Counted from the stretch's first letter, positions 29,312 to 38,469 are shown. The stretch is 64,000 nt of DNA from DATKDF01 sp963752045 (GCA_963752045.1 CAVVWN010000007.1:255683-319682), one strand, 5' to 3'. The notes: generated by a model from the letters alone, not told the origin. Program-made: numbers and translations.

Positions 29312-29471
29312 GAGCATCTCCCACCGATGGGCGGCCAACCCCGCGCAGGCCGCTCCTTCTTCAGACGGCCGGCACCGCCCGAAGGCCGTCGGGAGATCGT
29401 GCCACGGCCGGGCCCCGTGTACAACCGCGCGGCTGAAGGCCGCCCCGGCTCCGGACTAGAATCGAAGGGAC

Positions 29472-30719
29472 ATGACCAGTCCCGTTCGCGTGCACAAGAC
29501 GCTTCCGGTCCGCGTTGGCTCGGTCCAGGTGGGCGGTGGCGCGCCCGTCGTCGTGCAGAGCATGACCATGACCGACACGACCGATGCCGCCGCCACGGCC
29601 CGGCAGTGCGTCCAGCTCGCCGAGGCGGGCTCGGAAATGGTCCGGGTGACCGTCAACACGCCGGAGGCGGCCGCGGCCGTGCCGGAAATCAAGCAGCGCA
29701 TGCTCGACGCCGGGTGCGCCGCCCCACTCATCGGCGACTTCCACTACAACGGACACCTGCTCCTCGCGCGGTTCCCGGCCGCTGCCGCCGCGCTTGACAA
29801 GTACCGGATCAATCCTGGCAACGTCGGCACCGGCAAGCGACGCGACGAGCAGTTCGCGACGATCTGCCGAGTCGCCGTCGAGCACGGCAAACCCATTCGC
29901 ATCGGCGTCAACGGGGGCTCCCTCAATCAGGAGCTCGTGATGACGCGGATGCAGGAAAACACCGACCGGAACCTCGGCCTGACGTCGGAGGAAATCCTGA
30001 ACGAGTGCATGGTCGTCTCGGCGCTCCAGTCCACCGAGCTCGCGCTCGAGTCGGGCCTCGGCCGAGACCAGATCATCATCTCGTGCAAGGTCTCGAGGCC
30101 ACGCGATCTCATCGCCGTGTACCGCACCCTCGCGAAGCGAACCACCCAGCCGCTGCACCTCGGCCTGACCGAAGCGGGCATGGGCGTCAAGGGCGTGACC
30201 TGGTCGGCGGCGGCGCTGGCCATCCTGCTGAACGAGGGCATCGGCGACACTATCCGCGTCTCGCTCACACCCAGGCCGGGCGGCGATCGTCGCGAGGAGG
30301 TGTACGCGGCCTGTGAAATCCTGCAGGCGCTCGGATTGCGGTCGTTCTCGCCGGCCATCACGGCGTGCCCGGGATGCGGGCGAACGACGTCGACGACCTT
30401 CCAGGAGCTGGCCGAACGGATCCAGGGCTACGTGCGGGAGCAGATGCCAGTGTGGAAGCTCCGCCACCCCGGCGTGGAAACGATGTCGGTTGCCGTAATG
30501 GGGTGCGTCGTCAACGGTCCGGGCGAATCGAAGGCGGCCAACATCGGCATTTCACTGCCGGGAACGGGCGAAGCGCCCCACTGCCCCGTCTACATCGACG
30601 GAGAGCACGTGACGACGCTCCGCGGGACATACGACGAACTGGCGTCGGCGTTCCAGAAGCTCGTCGACGATTACGTGGCGCGGATGTACCCTCCTACTGG
30701 ACCTTGCGAATCGTCTTGA
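29472..30719 (+). CDS. ispG: 4-hydroxy-3-methylbut-2-enyl-diphosphate synthase
   Basis: A 415-residue cytoplasmic [4Fe-4S] enzyme of the MEP isoprenoid pathway, which reduces MEcPP to HMBPP. It opens with VRVGSVQVGGGAPVVVQSMTM, and the TIM-barrel part carries DFHYNGHLLL and RINPGNVG. The cluster ligands are in ITACPGCGRTT (about residue 298) and VMGCVVNGPGE (about 344), each followed by normal family sequence. This is the compact bacterial form. Its last 26 bases overlap the 3' end of the convergent VWFA-related gene, which is unusual for an essential gene. Confidence 0.97.
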   Translation: MTSPVRVHKTLPVRVGSVQVGGGAPVVVQSMTMTDTTDAAATARQCVQLAEAGSEMVRVTVNTPEAAAAVPEIKQRMLDAGCAAPLIGDFHYNGHLLLARFPAAAAALDKYRINPGNVGTGKRRDEQFATICRVAVEHGKPIRIGVNGGSLNQELVMTRMQENTDRNLGLTSEEILNECMVVSALQSTELALESGLGRDQIIISCKVSRPRDLIAVYRTLAKRTTQPLHLGLTEAGMGVKGVTWSAAALAILLNEGIGDTIRVSLTPRPGGDRREEVYAACEILQALGLRSFSPAITACPGCGRTTSTTFQELAERIQGYVREQMPVWKLRHPGVETMSVAVMGCVVNGPGESKAANIGISLPGTGEAPHCPVYIDGEHVTTLRGTYDELASAFQKLVDDYVARMYPPTGPCESS

Positions 30720-32460
30720 TCAGCTTCACCTGTGGGTCGTTCCCCAGCGTGAGGATGGCGACGTAGTCGCCGGGTTCGAGATCGGCCATCGGGTACTGGG
30801 CCGTGATGCGGAAGAAGCCTTCTCCTCCGGGAGCGGCCTGAAGCTGCGGGTTCTGCAGCACGGGACCGTCCGGCGTCTTGGCCAGCTCGGCTTTGGCGAA
30901 GAACCCGGCCGGCGGCTGGCCGTACAGCTCGAACAGCACCATGGCGGTTTCATCGCCGCGGTATTCGAGAGCCGGCATCAGCTGCCCGGTCGCGGTCGAG
31001 AACGTCCAGGCCTCCGAGACCTGCACGGTATCGGCCTGGTGCAGAGTCACGTTGAGGCTGAAGTCTGCCGCGCCGGCCCGGCCTGCCGAGTCAGTTGTGG
31101 CCATCCGCAGGCGGTACTCTCCCGGGTCGGCCAGAAGGGCCGCAAACACCATCGGTGCCTTGAGCTCCTGCGGCTGCGCGGTCCACTGGGCCACGAGCCG
31201 GCCGTCGGCGCTGACAAGACCGGCCGAAGCAGCCGTCAACTCGACCGTCTCCAGCGGCTCGAGCATGGCAATCACCCGAAGTTTGCTGTCGCCAGGCTGG
31301 TTGCGCGAGGCATAACCGCCCACGCGAACCGGTAGCGCCGGGAACTGCGCCTCGGTGCGCAACATGTCGCGGGGCGTCGGCGTGCTCGCCTCACCAGCCG
31401 CCGCGGGTTGTCCGAGCACGAGCGAAGCCTGGTGCATGATCCGCGTGTTCGGCCTGTTGACGGTAACCTCGAGCCGGTGCGGCTGGCCGTTGCGCTCGAC
31501 GTCCTCGAGTCCGACCGTCGCCACATAGTAGGCCGACGTCTCGGTGGCAATGCCTTCGAGCACGGCCTGTCCGGAGCTGCCGATGCGGTACCGGCGGCTG
31601 CCGGTGACGCCAGCCAGGTTCTCGAGACCCTCGTCGCCGGGCAGCGGTGAGGTCAGGCCCTCGGGCTGCATTACGTAGGTGAAGGCACGGGCCGTCGAAG
31701 CCGCCGTCGCGAGGTCTTGGAAGCTGTCGGGCCTCAGCTCGCAGGCGCTCGATCGCGTCTGGGAACCAATCGGAGCCGACGCGGTCGTCGGGGCGGCAAG
31801 ACCCGCCGAGAAGAACAGGACGTAGGTCGGCGCGTTGCGGCCGGCCAGGCCTTCGAAGAGCGCGCGCATCTCGTTGAGCACGTCGCGCGTGTCGCACGTG
31901 AAGTCTTCCTGGGACGCCATCGGCGCCGCCCGGCCGACGACCTTTTCCAACCCGGCCGAGAACTGCGCGCGGTCGGTCGTCGGCGTGATCGAAATCGCCC
32001 CCTTGGGTGTCGTCGCCAGACCCACCTGATCGTTTGGACCGAGCGTCGACACGAAGTGACTGATGGCGGCCTTGACGTCACCTTCCTGGCCGGCGCGAAT
32101 CGATCCGTCGTTGAAGACGATCATCACGTTGCGCTGCCCCTCGGGCACCAGGTTCGTTCCGAAGGGTGGCGGCACGCCGGGCGCCGCGACGGCACCCTCA
32201 CCCATCTTCACGTACCGCACGGCCTGGACGACCCGCTGGCGGCCGTCGACAGTGACCTGGACTTCTTCGGCCTTGACGTCGGCCACGGGCTGACCGTCGG
32301 CCGCGAGCACGCGAAAGTCGACGAGCACGGCACCGGAGGGAACGCCACCGATCGTGCGCTGGGCGGCAAGTGGTGCCGCCAGTAGAAGTGCCGCCACACC
32401 ACAGGCGGCGGAGGCTGACAGAACTGAAATCACGATGCGGGAGCCTGAATTCCTACTCAT
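30694..32460 (-). CDS. Exported VWFA-related domain protein
   Basis: A 588-residue exported protein of the Acidobacterial VWFA-related type. The signal (ISVLSASAACGVAALLLAAPLAAQ) is followed by a short strand domain ending in a VTVDGRQRVVQAV motif. A von Willebrand A-like fold comes next, in which the usual DxSxS metal site is replaced by VMIVFNDGSIRAGQ, so the metal site is partly altered. The C-terminal half is built of Ig-like or Fn3-like strands. The family is large in this phylum; its function is unknown but probably involves surface or periplasmic binding. The ATG at 32460 gives a proper signal peptide. It overlaps ispG tail to tail. Confidence 0.82.
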   Translation of the reverse strand: MSRNSGSRIVISVLSASAACGVAALLLAAPLAAQRTIGGVPSGAVLVDFRVLAADGQPVADVKAEEVQVTVDGRQRVVQAVRYVKMGEGAVAAPGVPPPFGTNLVPEGQRNVMIVFNDGSIRAGQEGDVKAAISHFVSTLGPNDQVGLATTPKGAISITPTTDRAQFSAGLEKVVGRAAPMASQEDFTCDTRDVLNEMRALFEGLAGRNAPTYVLFFSAGLAAPTTASAPIGSQTRSSACELRPDSFQDLATAASTARAFTYVMQPEGLTSPLPGDEGLENLAGVTGSRRYRIGSSGQAVLEGIATETSAYYVATVGLEDVERNGQPHRLEVTVNRPNTRIMHQASLVLGQPAAAGEASTPTPRDMLRTEAQFPALPVRVGGYASRNQPGDSKLRVIAMLEPLETVELTAASAGLVSADGRLVAQWTAQPQELKAPMVFAALLADPGEYRLRMATTDSAGRAGAADFSLNVTLHQADTVQVSEAWTFSTATGQLMPALEYRGDETAMVLFELYGQPPAGFFAKAELAKTPDGPVLQNPQLQAAPGGEGFFRITAQYPMADLEPGDYVAILTLGNDPQVKLIKTIRKVQ

Positions 32461-32696
32461 GGGCAAAGCATAGATCGGAGGTGCCCCTCTTGGCACGGAA
32501 AGTTGCCTGCCCCTGCGGCCAGTACTGTTTCTGATCTCACAAATTTCGATCTCGCAGCCACTCGTCGATTGCAGAACCTGCAATTGCGGCCCCAAATAAC
32601 CGCGTTTTGGGGCGAACCCAGCTCGGCCTGGCTCTTGCACTATCCCGGCCGGCCGGGTCCATTTGCCGGCCCCAATCTGCCGAGGAGGAGAGCAGG

Positions 32697-33425
32697 ATGA
32701 CTCCTGTAACGCGTCGCCGACTCACGCTCTGCCTGGTCGTTGCGGCCTTGACGCTGCCCATCGAGGCGGTGCTCTTGCCCGTCGCCTGGAATCCAGACCC
32801 GAATGCCGCCGCCGCTCGCTGGGTGGACGGCATGGAGCCAGCCCAACTGCGGTTGGCCGCCTACGAGATCGACCGCTACCCGGCGCACTATCGCCGCGCG
32901 ATGCTGTCTGCGCTCACGCCCGACGATCGGGCAACCGCCTGGCAGGCGCAGTTCGACCGGTACGTCAGCGCTCACCCTGGCCTTTCGGCCGAACAACTGT
33001 CGGTCGTCCAGGACGCCCGCGCGTTGCTGACCGCGGATGCGTTCACGCCGCCGCTCAGCCCGGACCTGCGTGACCGCATCGACGCCACCTTCAAGCGGGC
33101 GACCGACGTGCTGGGTGACGAAGGCGCGAAGGAACTGTTCGTCACGCTCGGACCGGCAGATCCGGGCGCCGCCAATGCGCTGCCCCTCCGGCAGCGCCTG
33201 GCCGACTCGGTGCGGTCCTGGCGGGTTGCCTCGGCACGTCGAACCGACTGCAACTGCAACGTCGAGATTGACACGTGCGATATCGGACCCGACCCGTGGC
33301 TGGCCTGCTCGGAGCTCTACACGTGCGAGTTCGACCTGTCGTGGCCCATGTGCGGCCCCCTGTGGTCGTGGGCCTGCACCGGTTGGTGCAAGATCATCGA
33401 ATGGCCTGAAATGGGCGGTGAGTAG
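32697..33425 (+). CDS. Secreted Cys-rich protein resembling fulvocin C-related bacteriocins
   Basis: A 242-residue exported protein starting at an ATG behind a GAGGAGGAG run. A signal (LCLVVAALTLPIEAVLL) and a helical middle part of about 165 residues are followed by a compact tail with eight cysteines in about 50 residues: CNC, DTC, LAC, YTC, PMCGPLW and WACTGWC. The CxC start and the CGxLWxxxCxGxC end match what I recall of fulvocin C-related proteins of myxobacteria and Bacteroidetes. The helical part could act as a leader or immunity-like region. The next gene, a membrane thioredoxin, is coupled by a one-base TAGTG overlap, which fits a need for disulphide formation. Antibacterial activity is inference. 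Confidence 0.6.
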   Translation: MTPVTRRRLTLCLVVAALTLPIEAVLLPVAWNPDPNAAAARWVDGMEPAQLRLAAYEIDRYPAHYRRAMLSALTPDDRATAWQAQFDRYVSAHPGLSAEQLSVVQDARALLTADAFTPPLSPDLRDRIDATFKRATDVLGDEGAKELFVTLGPADPGAANALPLRQRLADSVRSWRVASARRTDCNCNVEIDTCDIGPDPWLACSELYTCEFDLSWPMCGPLWSWACTGWCKIIEWPEMGGE

Positions 33426-33970
33426 TGGCCACCGAGAGCAGCGACGTCAAGGGGCTCGCTGACAAGCTGACCACCTGGACGAACGTCGTCCTGCTGGTCG
33501 TCCTCGGGGTGACCGTCGGCCTTGTCCTCTACCCCACGCTCGCGGGCGCGGTCGCGCCGCCGTCTCCACGGCCAGCGGCCTACGCTGTTGGCAGCACGAT
33601 CGACACACCCGCCGACTGGCACGCCAAATCGGCGCACACGCTCATCCTGTTCGCCCAGGCAAGTTGCGGCGCCTGCCAGCGCGCGCAGCCGTTCCTCAAG
33701 CAGCTCATCGAGGATTTGGGCGATCAAGTGCCGGTCGTCCTCGTCAGCCCCGGCCCCGACCGTGCCACCGAGGTCCGCTACGGCATGAGCCTCGGCCTCA
33801 ACGCCAGGATGGTGCAGGACGCTCCAGCCGGTATCCGGGCACGGGTCACGCCGACGCTCGTCCTCGTCGACCGCGCCGGCACCGTCGTGCACGCGTGGGA
33901 AGGTCTGCCGCCGGATCGTCAGCAGGCGATCCTGCAGTCCGTTCAGTCGGCAATCGCGCCGCCGAGCTAG
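33425..33970 (+). CDS. Membrane-anchored thioredoxin-like protein
   Basis: A 181-residue protein with one N-terminal transmembrane helix (VVLLVVLGVTVGLVLYPTL) and a periplasmic thioredoxin fold. The redox motif is CGAC (AQASCGACQRAQPFLKQL), and the cis-proline loop is RVTPTLVLVDRAG. CGAC is unlike the CPHC of DsbA or the CGPC of thioredoxin, so direction (oxidant or reductant) cannot be told. Its GTG start overlaps the TAG of the Cys-rich gene, so it is very likely made at a fixed ratio with it and may introduce or shuffle its disulphides. Confidence 0.8.
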   Translation: MATESSDVKGLADKLTTWTNVVLLVVLGVTVGLVLYPTLAGAVAPPSPRPAAYAVGSTIDTPADWHAKSAHTLILFAQASCGACQRAQPFLKQLIEDLGDQVPVVLVSPGPDRATEVRYGMSLGLNARMVQDAPAGIRARVTPTLVLVDRAGTVVHAWEGLPPDRQQAILQSVQSAIAPPS

Positions 33971-34004
33971 CGCCGTTCCCGTTTCGGTGTAGCCGGCCGG
34001 AAAC

Positions 34005-34158
34005 GGCTCAAGCGGTTTGCAGGAAGCGCCTACCGAGAAGGTGGGGGAGATTTGCACAGGAGGGGGACGGGTCTCGCTTGCGCGAGCAAGACCCGTCCCC
34101 CTCCTGTGCAAATCTCCCCCACCCGTGCCGCTACAGAGAACCGCAAACCGCTATAGCC
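34005..34158. repeat. Nested inverted repeat, REP/MITE-like element
   Basis: The core is a pair of perfect 34-base arms, 34041-34074 and 34089-34122, around a 14-base partly self-complementary centre (CGCTTGCGCGAGCA). The arms contain GGGGGACGGGTCT next to the centre. An outer pair, 34005-34020 and 34143-34158, matches at 14 of 16 positions (AGCGGTTTGC). Between the arms are unpaired flanks. The whole lies between the stop codons of the thioredoxin and MATE genes and could form a long hairpin in either transcript. It may be a non-autonomous mobile element moved by a REP-type (Y1) transposase elsewhere, or a terminator, or both. Confidence 0.9.
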
Positions 34159-35516
34159 TACGACGCGGCGGCTGCCGAGCCGCGGCCGCCGCGTCCGTCA
34201 AACCGCCTCGAGTGCCGGTGCCAGACCACGAGCAGCGCCAGGCCAATCATGATCAACCCGACCGAAAGACCAACCCACAGGCCGTAGACGCCCCACGCCA
34301 AACCGAACGCCAGGTGGTAACCCACCGGCAAGCCGAAGAACCAGTGACCGGCGAGGTTCCACAGCATCGGCAGGCGTGTTTCCCCGAGACCACGCAGCGC
34401 CCCCGTTGTCACGGCCTGCAGCCCGTCGCACAACTGAAACACCGCGGCCACGAGAAGCAGCGAGGCCCCGACGTCGATCACGGACGAATCGACGGTGAAG
34501 ATCCCGACGAGAAAACGCGGTGCCGTGCTGAACAGGACCGCCGACCCCGCCATGACGAGCGTGGCGAGACCGATCGCCACCCAGCCGGCAAGCCGCACGC
34601 CGCGCGGATCGCGGCGGCCGACGGCCTGGCCGACGCGCACGGCGGCAGCCGTGCCGATGCCGTACGGCACCATGAAGATGAAGCCGGCGATGTTGAGCAC
34701 GATCTGGTGCGCCGCGGCAGCCGCCGGCGCGATACGCCCGGCGAGCACGGAAGCGGCAGCGAAGACGCCCACTTCGAGCAGGATCTGTCCCGCGGCGGGC
34801 AATCCCAGTCTCACGATTGCCCACATCCGCGGGATGTCCACCGCAAACGGCACGTCGTGCAGGCCCGACGGCCGCCGCCGCTCCCTGATGACGACAAGCG
34901 CGATCACGAACAGCGCCAGACCCAGCCGCGAGAACACGGTCGCGTATGCCGCGCCGACGACGCCGAGACGAGGAAACCCGTATCGGCCGTACACGAGCAC
35001 CCAGTTGGCGGCCACGTTCACGACGTTTGCGAGCACGAGCGCGAACATGATCGGCCGCACGACGTTCATCGCCTGCAGGTAGCGCCGAAACACGAGATAG
35101 CCAAAGAGCGGCGCCACCGACCAGACGAGGTGGGTCATGTACGGCTGAATCTCGGCAAGCACCTCGGGATGAAACCGGAAAGCCGGCAGCAGCAGGACGA
35201 ACCCGTACGCCACGGCCGTCAGCGCCACCGAGAGCGCAACGGCCAGCTGCACGCCGGCAAACAGCCACCGGTGGCACTCGTCGATCCGGCCCGCTCCGAA
35301 GCTCTGCGCCACGAACGTATCGAGCGCGAGCAGCGTGCCGAAGCCCGGCATCATGATGGCCATGAAGAGAATCGAGCCGGCGCCCACCGCGCCGATGGCC
35401 GCGGGCCCGAGCGGACCCACCATGATCGTGTCGACGATGCCCATGACGAGCCAGCCGATCTCGGCCAGCACGACCGGCCAGGCCAGGCTCCACATCGCAC
35501 GGACTTCGTGACGCAC
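34158..35516 (-). CDS. MATE family multidrug efflux transporter
   Basis: A 452-residue inner-membrane cation-coupled exporter. It starts at a GTG (35516) giving RHEVRAMWSLAWPVVLAEIGW, the usual MATE beginning; the ATG at 35495 is an alternative. About 12 hydrophobic helices follow in two halves, with MVGPLGPAAIGAVGAGS in the first and GALRGLGETRLPMLWNL near the end. The typical acidic and aromatic core residues cannot be checked reliably by eye. The stop codon touches the inverted repeat. It is divergent from the PLP lyase gene. Substrates are not predictable; export of the Cys-rich peptide is unlikely because MATE proteins carry small molecules. Confidence 0.92.
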   Translation of the reverse strand: MRHEVRAMWSLAWPVVLAEIGWLVMGIVDTIMVGPLGPAAIGAVGAGSILFMAIMMPGFGTLLALDTFVAQSFGAGRIDECHRWLFAGVQLAVALSVALTAVAYGFVLLLPAFRFHPEVLAEIQPYMTHLVWSVAPLFGYLVFRRYLQAMNVVRPIMFALVLANVVNVAANWVLVYGRYGFPRLGVVGAAYATVFSRLGLALFVIALVVIRERRRPSGLHDVPFAVDIPRMWAIVRLGLPAAGQILLEVGVFAAASVLAGRIAPAAAAAHQIVLNIAGFIFMVPYGIGTAAAVRVGQAVGRRDPRGVRLAGWVAIGLATLVMAGSAVLFSTAPRFLVGIFTVDSSVIDVGASLLLVAAVFQLCDGLQAVTTGALRGLGETRLPMLWNLAGHWFFGLPVGYHLAFGLAWGVYGLWVGLSVGLIMIGLALLVVWHRHSRRFDGRGGRGSAAAAS

Positions 35517-35546
35517 AGCCGGTAATCTTATCGGGGAGCCAGAGTG

Positions 35547-36569
35547 ATGTTCGAGGCCACGGAGCTGGAAGACGTTCGGCGGTTCTATTCGTCCCTCCGC
35601 GACGGTGAGCCTACGCCGTTGCGGAGGCTGGACGGCCTGGCATCGCGGCTCGGGCTGGGCGAACTGCTCGTGAAGGACGAATCGGACCGGTTCGGCCTGC
35701 CGGCCTTCAAGATCCTCGGCGCGCGGTACGCCGTGGCTCGCCTCCTCGAGCAGGGCCTCACCGGTGACCTGGCGTGCGCGACCTCCGGCAACCACGGCCG
35801 TGCCGTCGCGCGTGCGGCCAGGCTGGCCGGCCTCGGTGCGCACGTCTACGTGCCCCGCGGGACGATCAAGGCCCGCATCTCCGCCATCCGCGGTGAAGGC
35901 GCCGAAGTCGTGGAGCCCGAGGCCGACTACGACGACTGCGTCCGCCTGGTGGAGGGCGCCGCGGCGAAGAACGGCTGGACCGTCGTCTCCGACGTGGCCT
36001 GGGCGGGCTACGAGCAGGTGCCGCGGTGGATCATGGCTGGCTACACATGGATGCTCGAAGAGGCCGCGGGCACGTGGGGATCCCACCCGCCAGACGTCGT
36101 CGTGGTGCAGGCCGGCGTCGGATCGCTTGCAGGCGGAGTCGCCGGCTGGCTCGAAGCGACCTTCGGCAACGCCCGGCCCAGACTCGTCATCGTCGAACCG
36201 CAGGGTGCCGCGTGCGTCGCTCAGTCACTTCAGGCCGGCAGGCGCGTGAGCCTCGAACGGACGGAGCCAACATCGATGGCGGGACTCCGCTGCGCCGAAG
36301 TCAGCCCGCTCGCCTGGCCGGTGCTCTCGCGCACGGTGGACGCCACCGTGCCGATTTCCGACGAAGACACACAGCAGGCGATCGGTGTGCTCGGAAACCC
36401 GACGGCGGGCGACGAGCCGATCTCAGCGGGACCGTCAGGCGCGGCAGGCCTCGCCGGCCTGACGCGGCTCCTGCGGGACCCGGCGATGACCGAAGTCCGG
36501 CGGGCGCTCGACATCACGGACAGGACCCGTGTGCTCGTGATCAACACGGAAGGACCCACCGAGCGATGA
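35547..36569 (+). CDS. PLP-dependent lyase, diaminopropionate ammonia-lyase-like
   Basis: A 340-residue fold-type II PLP enzyme (threonine dehydratase superfamily). The N-terminal ELLVKDESDRFGLPAFKILGAR places the Schiff-base lysine in AFK; TSGNHGRAVA binds substrate; and VQAGVGSLAGGVAGW holds the phosphate. The lead LRDGEPTPLRRL and KDESDRFGLPAFK stretch matches diaminopropionate ammonia-lyases more closely than threonine deaminases, but the protein is shorter than YgeX (about 400 residues). The real substrate could be another 2,3-diamino or beta-substituted amino acid. It starts at an ATG with GGGGAG upstream; a GTG one codon earlier is possible. Confidence 0.8.
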   Translation: MFEATELEDVRRFYSSLRDGEPTPLRRLDGLASRLGLGELLVKDESDRFGLPAFKILGARYAVARLLEQGLTGDLACATSGNHGRAVARAARLAGLGAHVYVPRGTIKARISAIRGEGAEVVEPEADYDDCVRLVEGAAAKNGWTVVSDVAWAGYEQVPRWIMAGYTWMLEEAAGTWGSHPPDVVVVQAGVGSLAGGVAGWLEATFGNARPRLVIVEPQGAACVAQSLQAGRRVSLERTEPTSMAGLRCAEVSPLAWPVLSRTVDATVPISDEDTQQAIGVLGNPTAGDEPISAGPSGAAGLAGLTRLLRDPAMTEVRRALDITDRTRVLVINTEGPTER

Positions 36570-36579
36570 GGCGTGGGCG

Positions 36580-38469
36580 TCAGCGACCGGACACTCGAAG
36601 GCTCTGCACGCGCTGCTCGCCATCTCCCAGGGAGACCGACACCGCCCCCCCGACGAGCTGTCGCAGGAACTCGGGGTCGTACCAGGCGCCTGGCTCGACG
36701 TCGGTCACGACCGCGAGCCAGTAACTGCCGGCGGGCAGCCCGCCGAAGGCGAACTGACCGTCCGTCGTCGGCCGCTGGGAGGCGATTCGCCTGGACGATG
36801 GCGTCCAGTACCGCTCATTGGCCGGGAAGAGAATCACGGTGAAGTCGGTCACCGGCTGCGACATGGCATCCTCGACCCTGCCGCTCAACTGCGCGCTGCG
36901 ATCGGCGAGCGTGAAGATCAGGTTCGACACGCTGTCGCGTTCCGGCACCTCGAATGGGAAGTCGAGCGCGTCGACACCGCCGACCATGGCCGACTTGGGC
37001 CACCAGCCCGGCGCTCCGGCACTTGCGCGGATCCGGTACTTGCCTGGCACCACGCCGACGAACCTGAACCGGCCGTCGGAATCGAGGCTGGCATTCACCG
37101 CTGACACGCCGCTCTCTGCCTCCTCGCCGCCGGGCGTGAGGCTCACGCGCACGCGGCGGAGGTTCTCTGGACGAGGCAGTGAAAACCCGTCGAAGAGCAC
37201 CTGGCCGGAGACGATCATGCCGGGCTGCATGGCCAGCGTGATGCCAGACACCTCCTCGCGAGACACGTAGACACCGGCTGCGGCCCAGAACTGGATCGTG
37301 TTGTTGCCCTCGGGCAGCGGCTCGCCGCCCAGCGTCGGGCCGACGGCGCTGGCGGTCACGTTGCGCACGCTGGCGACGGCGAACACCCGATACTGGCCTG
37401 GCGCCACGGCGTCGAAGGAGAACGTCCCGTCGCCGCTCGCGCGCGCCGTCGGCGCGCCGACGCCCGGAGCGCTGACTCCGGTGCTCACCAGACGAAGGCG
37501 CACGTTCGACATGTTGATGCCGGGCGGAATGAGCAACCTCCCGCTCACGGTCGTGAGAGGCACCTGCTGCAGGAACATGTCGATGGCGGCGCGCTCTTCG
37601 CTCACGCCGAGCTCGACCGTCTGCGCCATGGCCACATCGAGCGTACCCGGGTAGTACACGGGTGCGTAGCCCACTCGCTCGCCAGCCGACGTTGTCGCCG
37701 ATGCCGGGTCCAGCCCCAGCGTCACGACCCGCCCGTCACTTGAGATCTGCACGCCCGAGGCGCCGGCAGCCTGAGCATCCCCCCGCAGCACCTCGATCAG
37801 GTTCCCGTTGACCGATGTCAGCGTGGCCGTCTGGTTGCGTGGCACGGCGTGCACGACGTACGCGCCCGGAGCCAGACCATAAACACGGTACACGCCGCGA
37901 TCGTCGGTGGTCGACGTGCCAAAGCCGGTCAGCCGGCGCTCGCCCGTCGCCATCACCCAGCCCGATACGCGGACCGGCGTGCCGACCGACGGTCGCCCTT
38001 TCTCGTCGAACACGCGTCCGGTGATCACGCCGCCCCTGGGTATCGACAGCCTGATGTCGTCGACCACCTGCCCCTCGACGACCTGAATGGGCGTGCCTTG
38101 CCGGCCGCGGCCTGGCTCGTGCTGGCCGAACACGACGTTGACGTACCCCGTCCGGGCCGCGCTCAGCGTGTACTGGCCGGCCGGCAGACCCGCAAATGCG
38201 AACCGGCCGTCATCGTCGGTCTGGGCGCGGCGGCTGCCCCGGATCTCGCTGCCGGAGAGTGTCACCCGGACGCCATCGAGCGGCAGGCCAGAGTCGGCAA
38301 TGACCACCACGCCCGCGATGAGGGCCGTGGGCGGCCGGCTCCGTGCCGGCGGCGTGCCGGGCGTCTGGGCTGGAACAAGGGCCCCTGAGCCCAGCCACAC
38401 CGCCGAGAGCGCCGCCAGGATGCTCCCGAGACGCCTCGGGCGGGCGCGCAGGGACCCGGGGTGCCGCAT
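36580..38469 (-). CDS. Exported multi-domain carboxypeptidase-regulatory-like protein
   Basis: A 629-residue exported protein. After a signal (LAALSAVWLGSGALVPAQ) come at least four domains of the CarboxypepD_reg / Cna-B type, each beginning with a G.V....G.P...V.V strand pair and ending in F.F.GLPAGQYTL-like turns (for example DDDGRFAFAGLPAGQYTLSA and DDRGVYRVYGLAPGAYVV). There is no TonB-receptor barrel. Such repeats are common on Acidobacterial outer-membrane and secreted proteins and act as stalks or binding modules. It faces the PLP lyase tail to tail with ten bases between them. Function not known. Confidence 0.78.
   Translation of the reverse strand: MRHPGSLRARPRRLGSILAALSAVWLGSGALVPAQTPGTPPARSRPPTALIAGVVVIADSGLPLDGVRVTLSGSEIRGSRRAQTDDDGRFAFAGLPAGQYTLSAARTGYVNVVFGQHEPGRGRQGTPIQVVEGQVVDDIRLSIPRGGVITGRVFDEKGRPSVGTPVRVSGWVMATGERRLTGFGTSTTDDRGVYRVYGLAPGAYVVHAVPRNQTATLTSVNGNLIEVLRGDAQAAGASGVQISSDGRVVTLGLDPASATTSAGERVGYAPVYYPGTLDVAMAQTVELGVSEERAAIDMFLQQVPLTTVSGRLLIPPGINMSNVRLRLVSTGVSAPGVGAPTARASGDGTFSFDAVAPGQYRVFAVASVRNVTASAVGPTLGGEPLPEGNNTIQFWAAAGVYVSREEVSGITLAMQPGMIVSGQVLFDGFSLPRPENLRRVRVSLTPGGEEAESGVSAVNASLDSDGRFRFVGVVPGKYRIRASAGAPGWWPKSAMVGGVDALDFPFEVPERDSVSNLIFTLADRSAQLSGRVEDAMSQPVTDFTVILFPANERYWTPSSRRIASQRPTTDGQFAFGGLPAGSYWLAVVTDVEPGAWYDPEFLRQLVGGAVSVSLGDGEQRVQSLRVSGR

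Noticed and set aside
26925..29324. A 799-codon reading of the M19 peptidase that would fuse it to upstream sequence.
   Set aside because: The added part is the shifted frame of the glycine-zipper gene; a signal peptide begins at 28409 behind GGAGGGG.
32491..32506. TGGCACGGAAAGTTGC upstream of the Cys-rich gene, which looks like a sigma-54 promoter.
   Set aside because: Both boxes match well, but GG and GC are eleven bases apart instead of ten, and sigma-54 promoters tolerate this spacing change badly.
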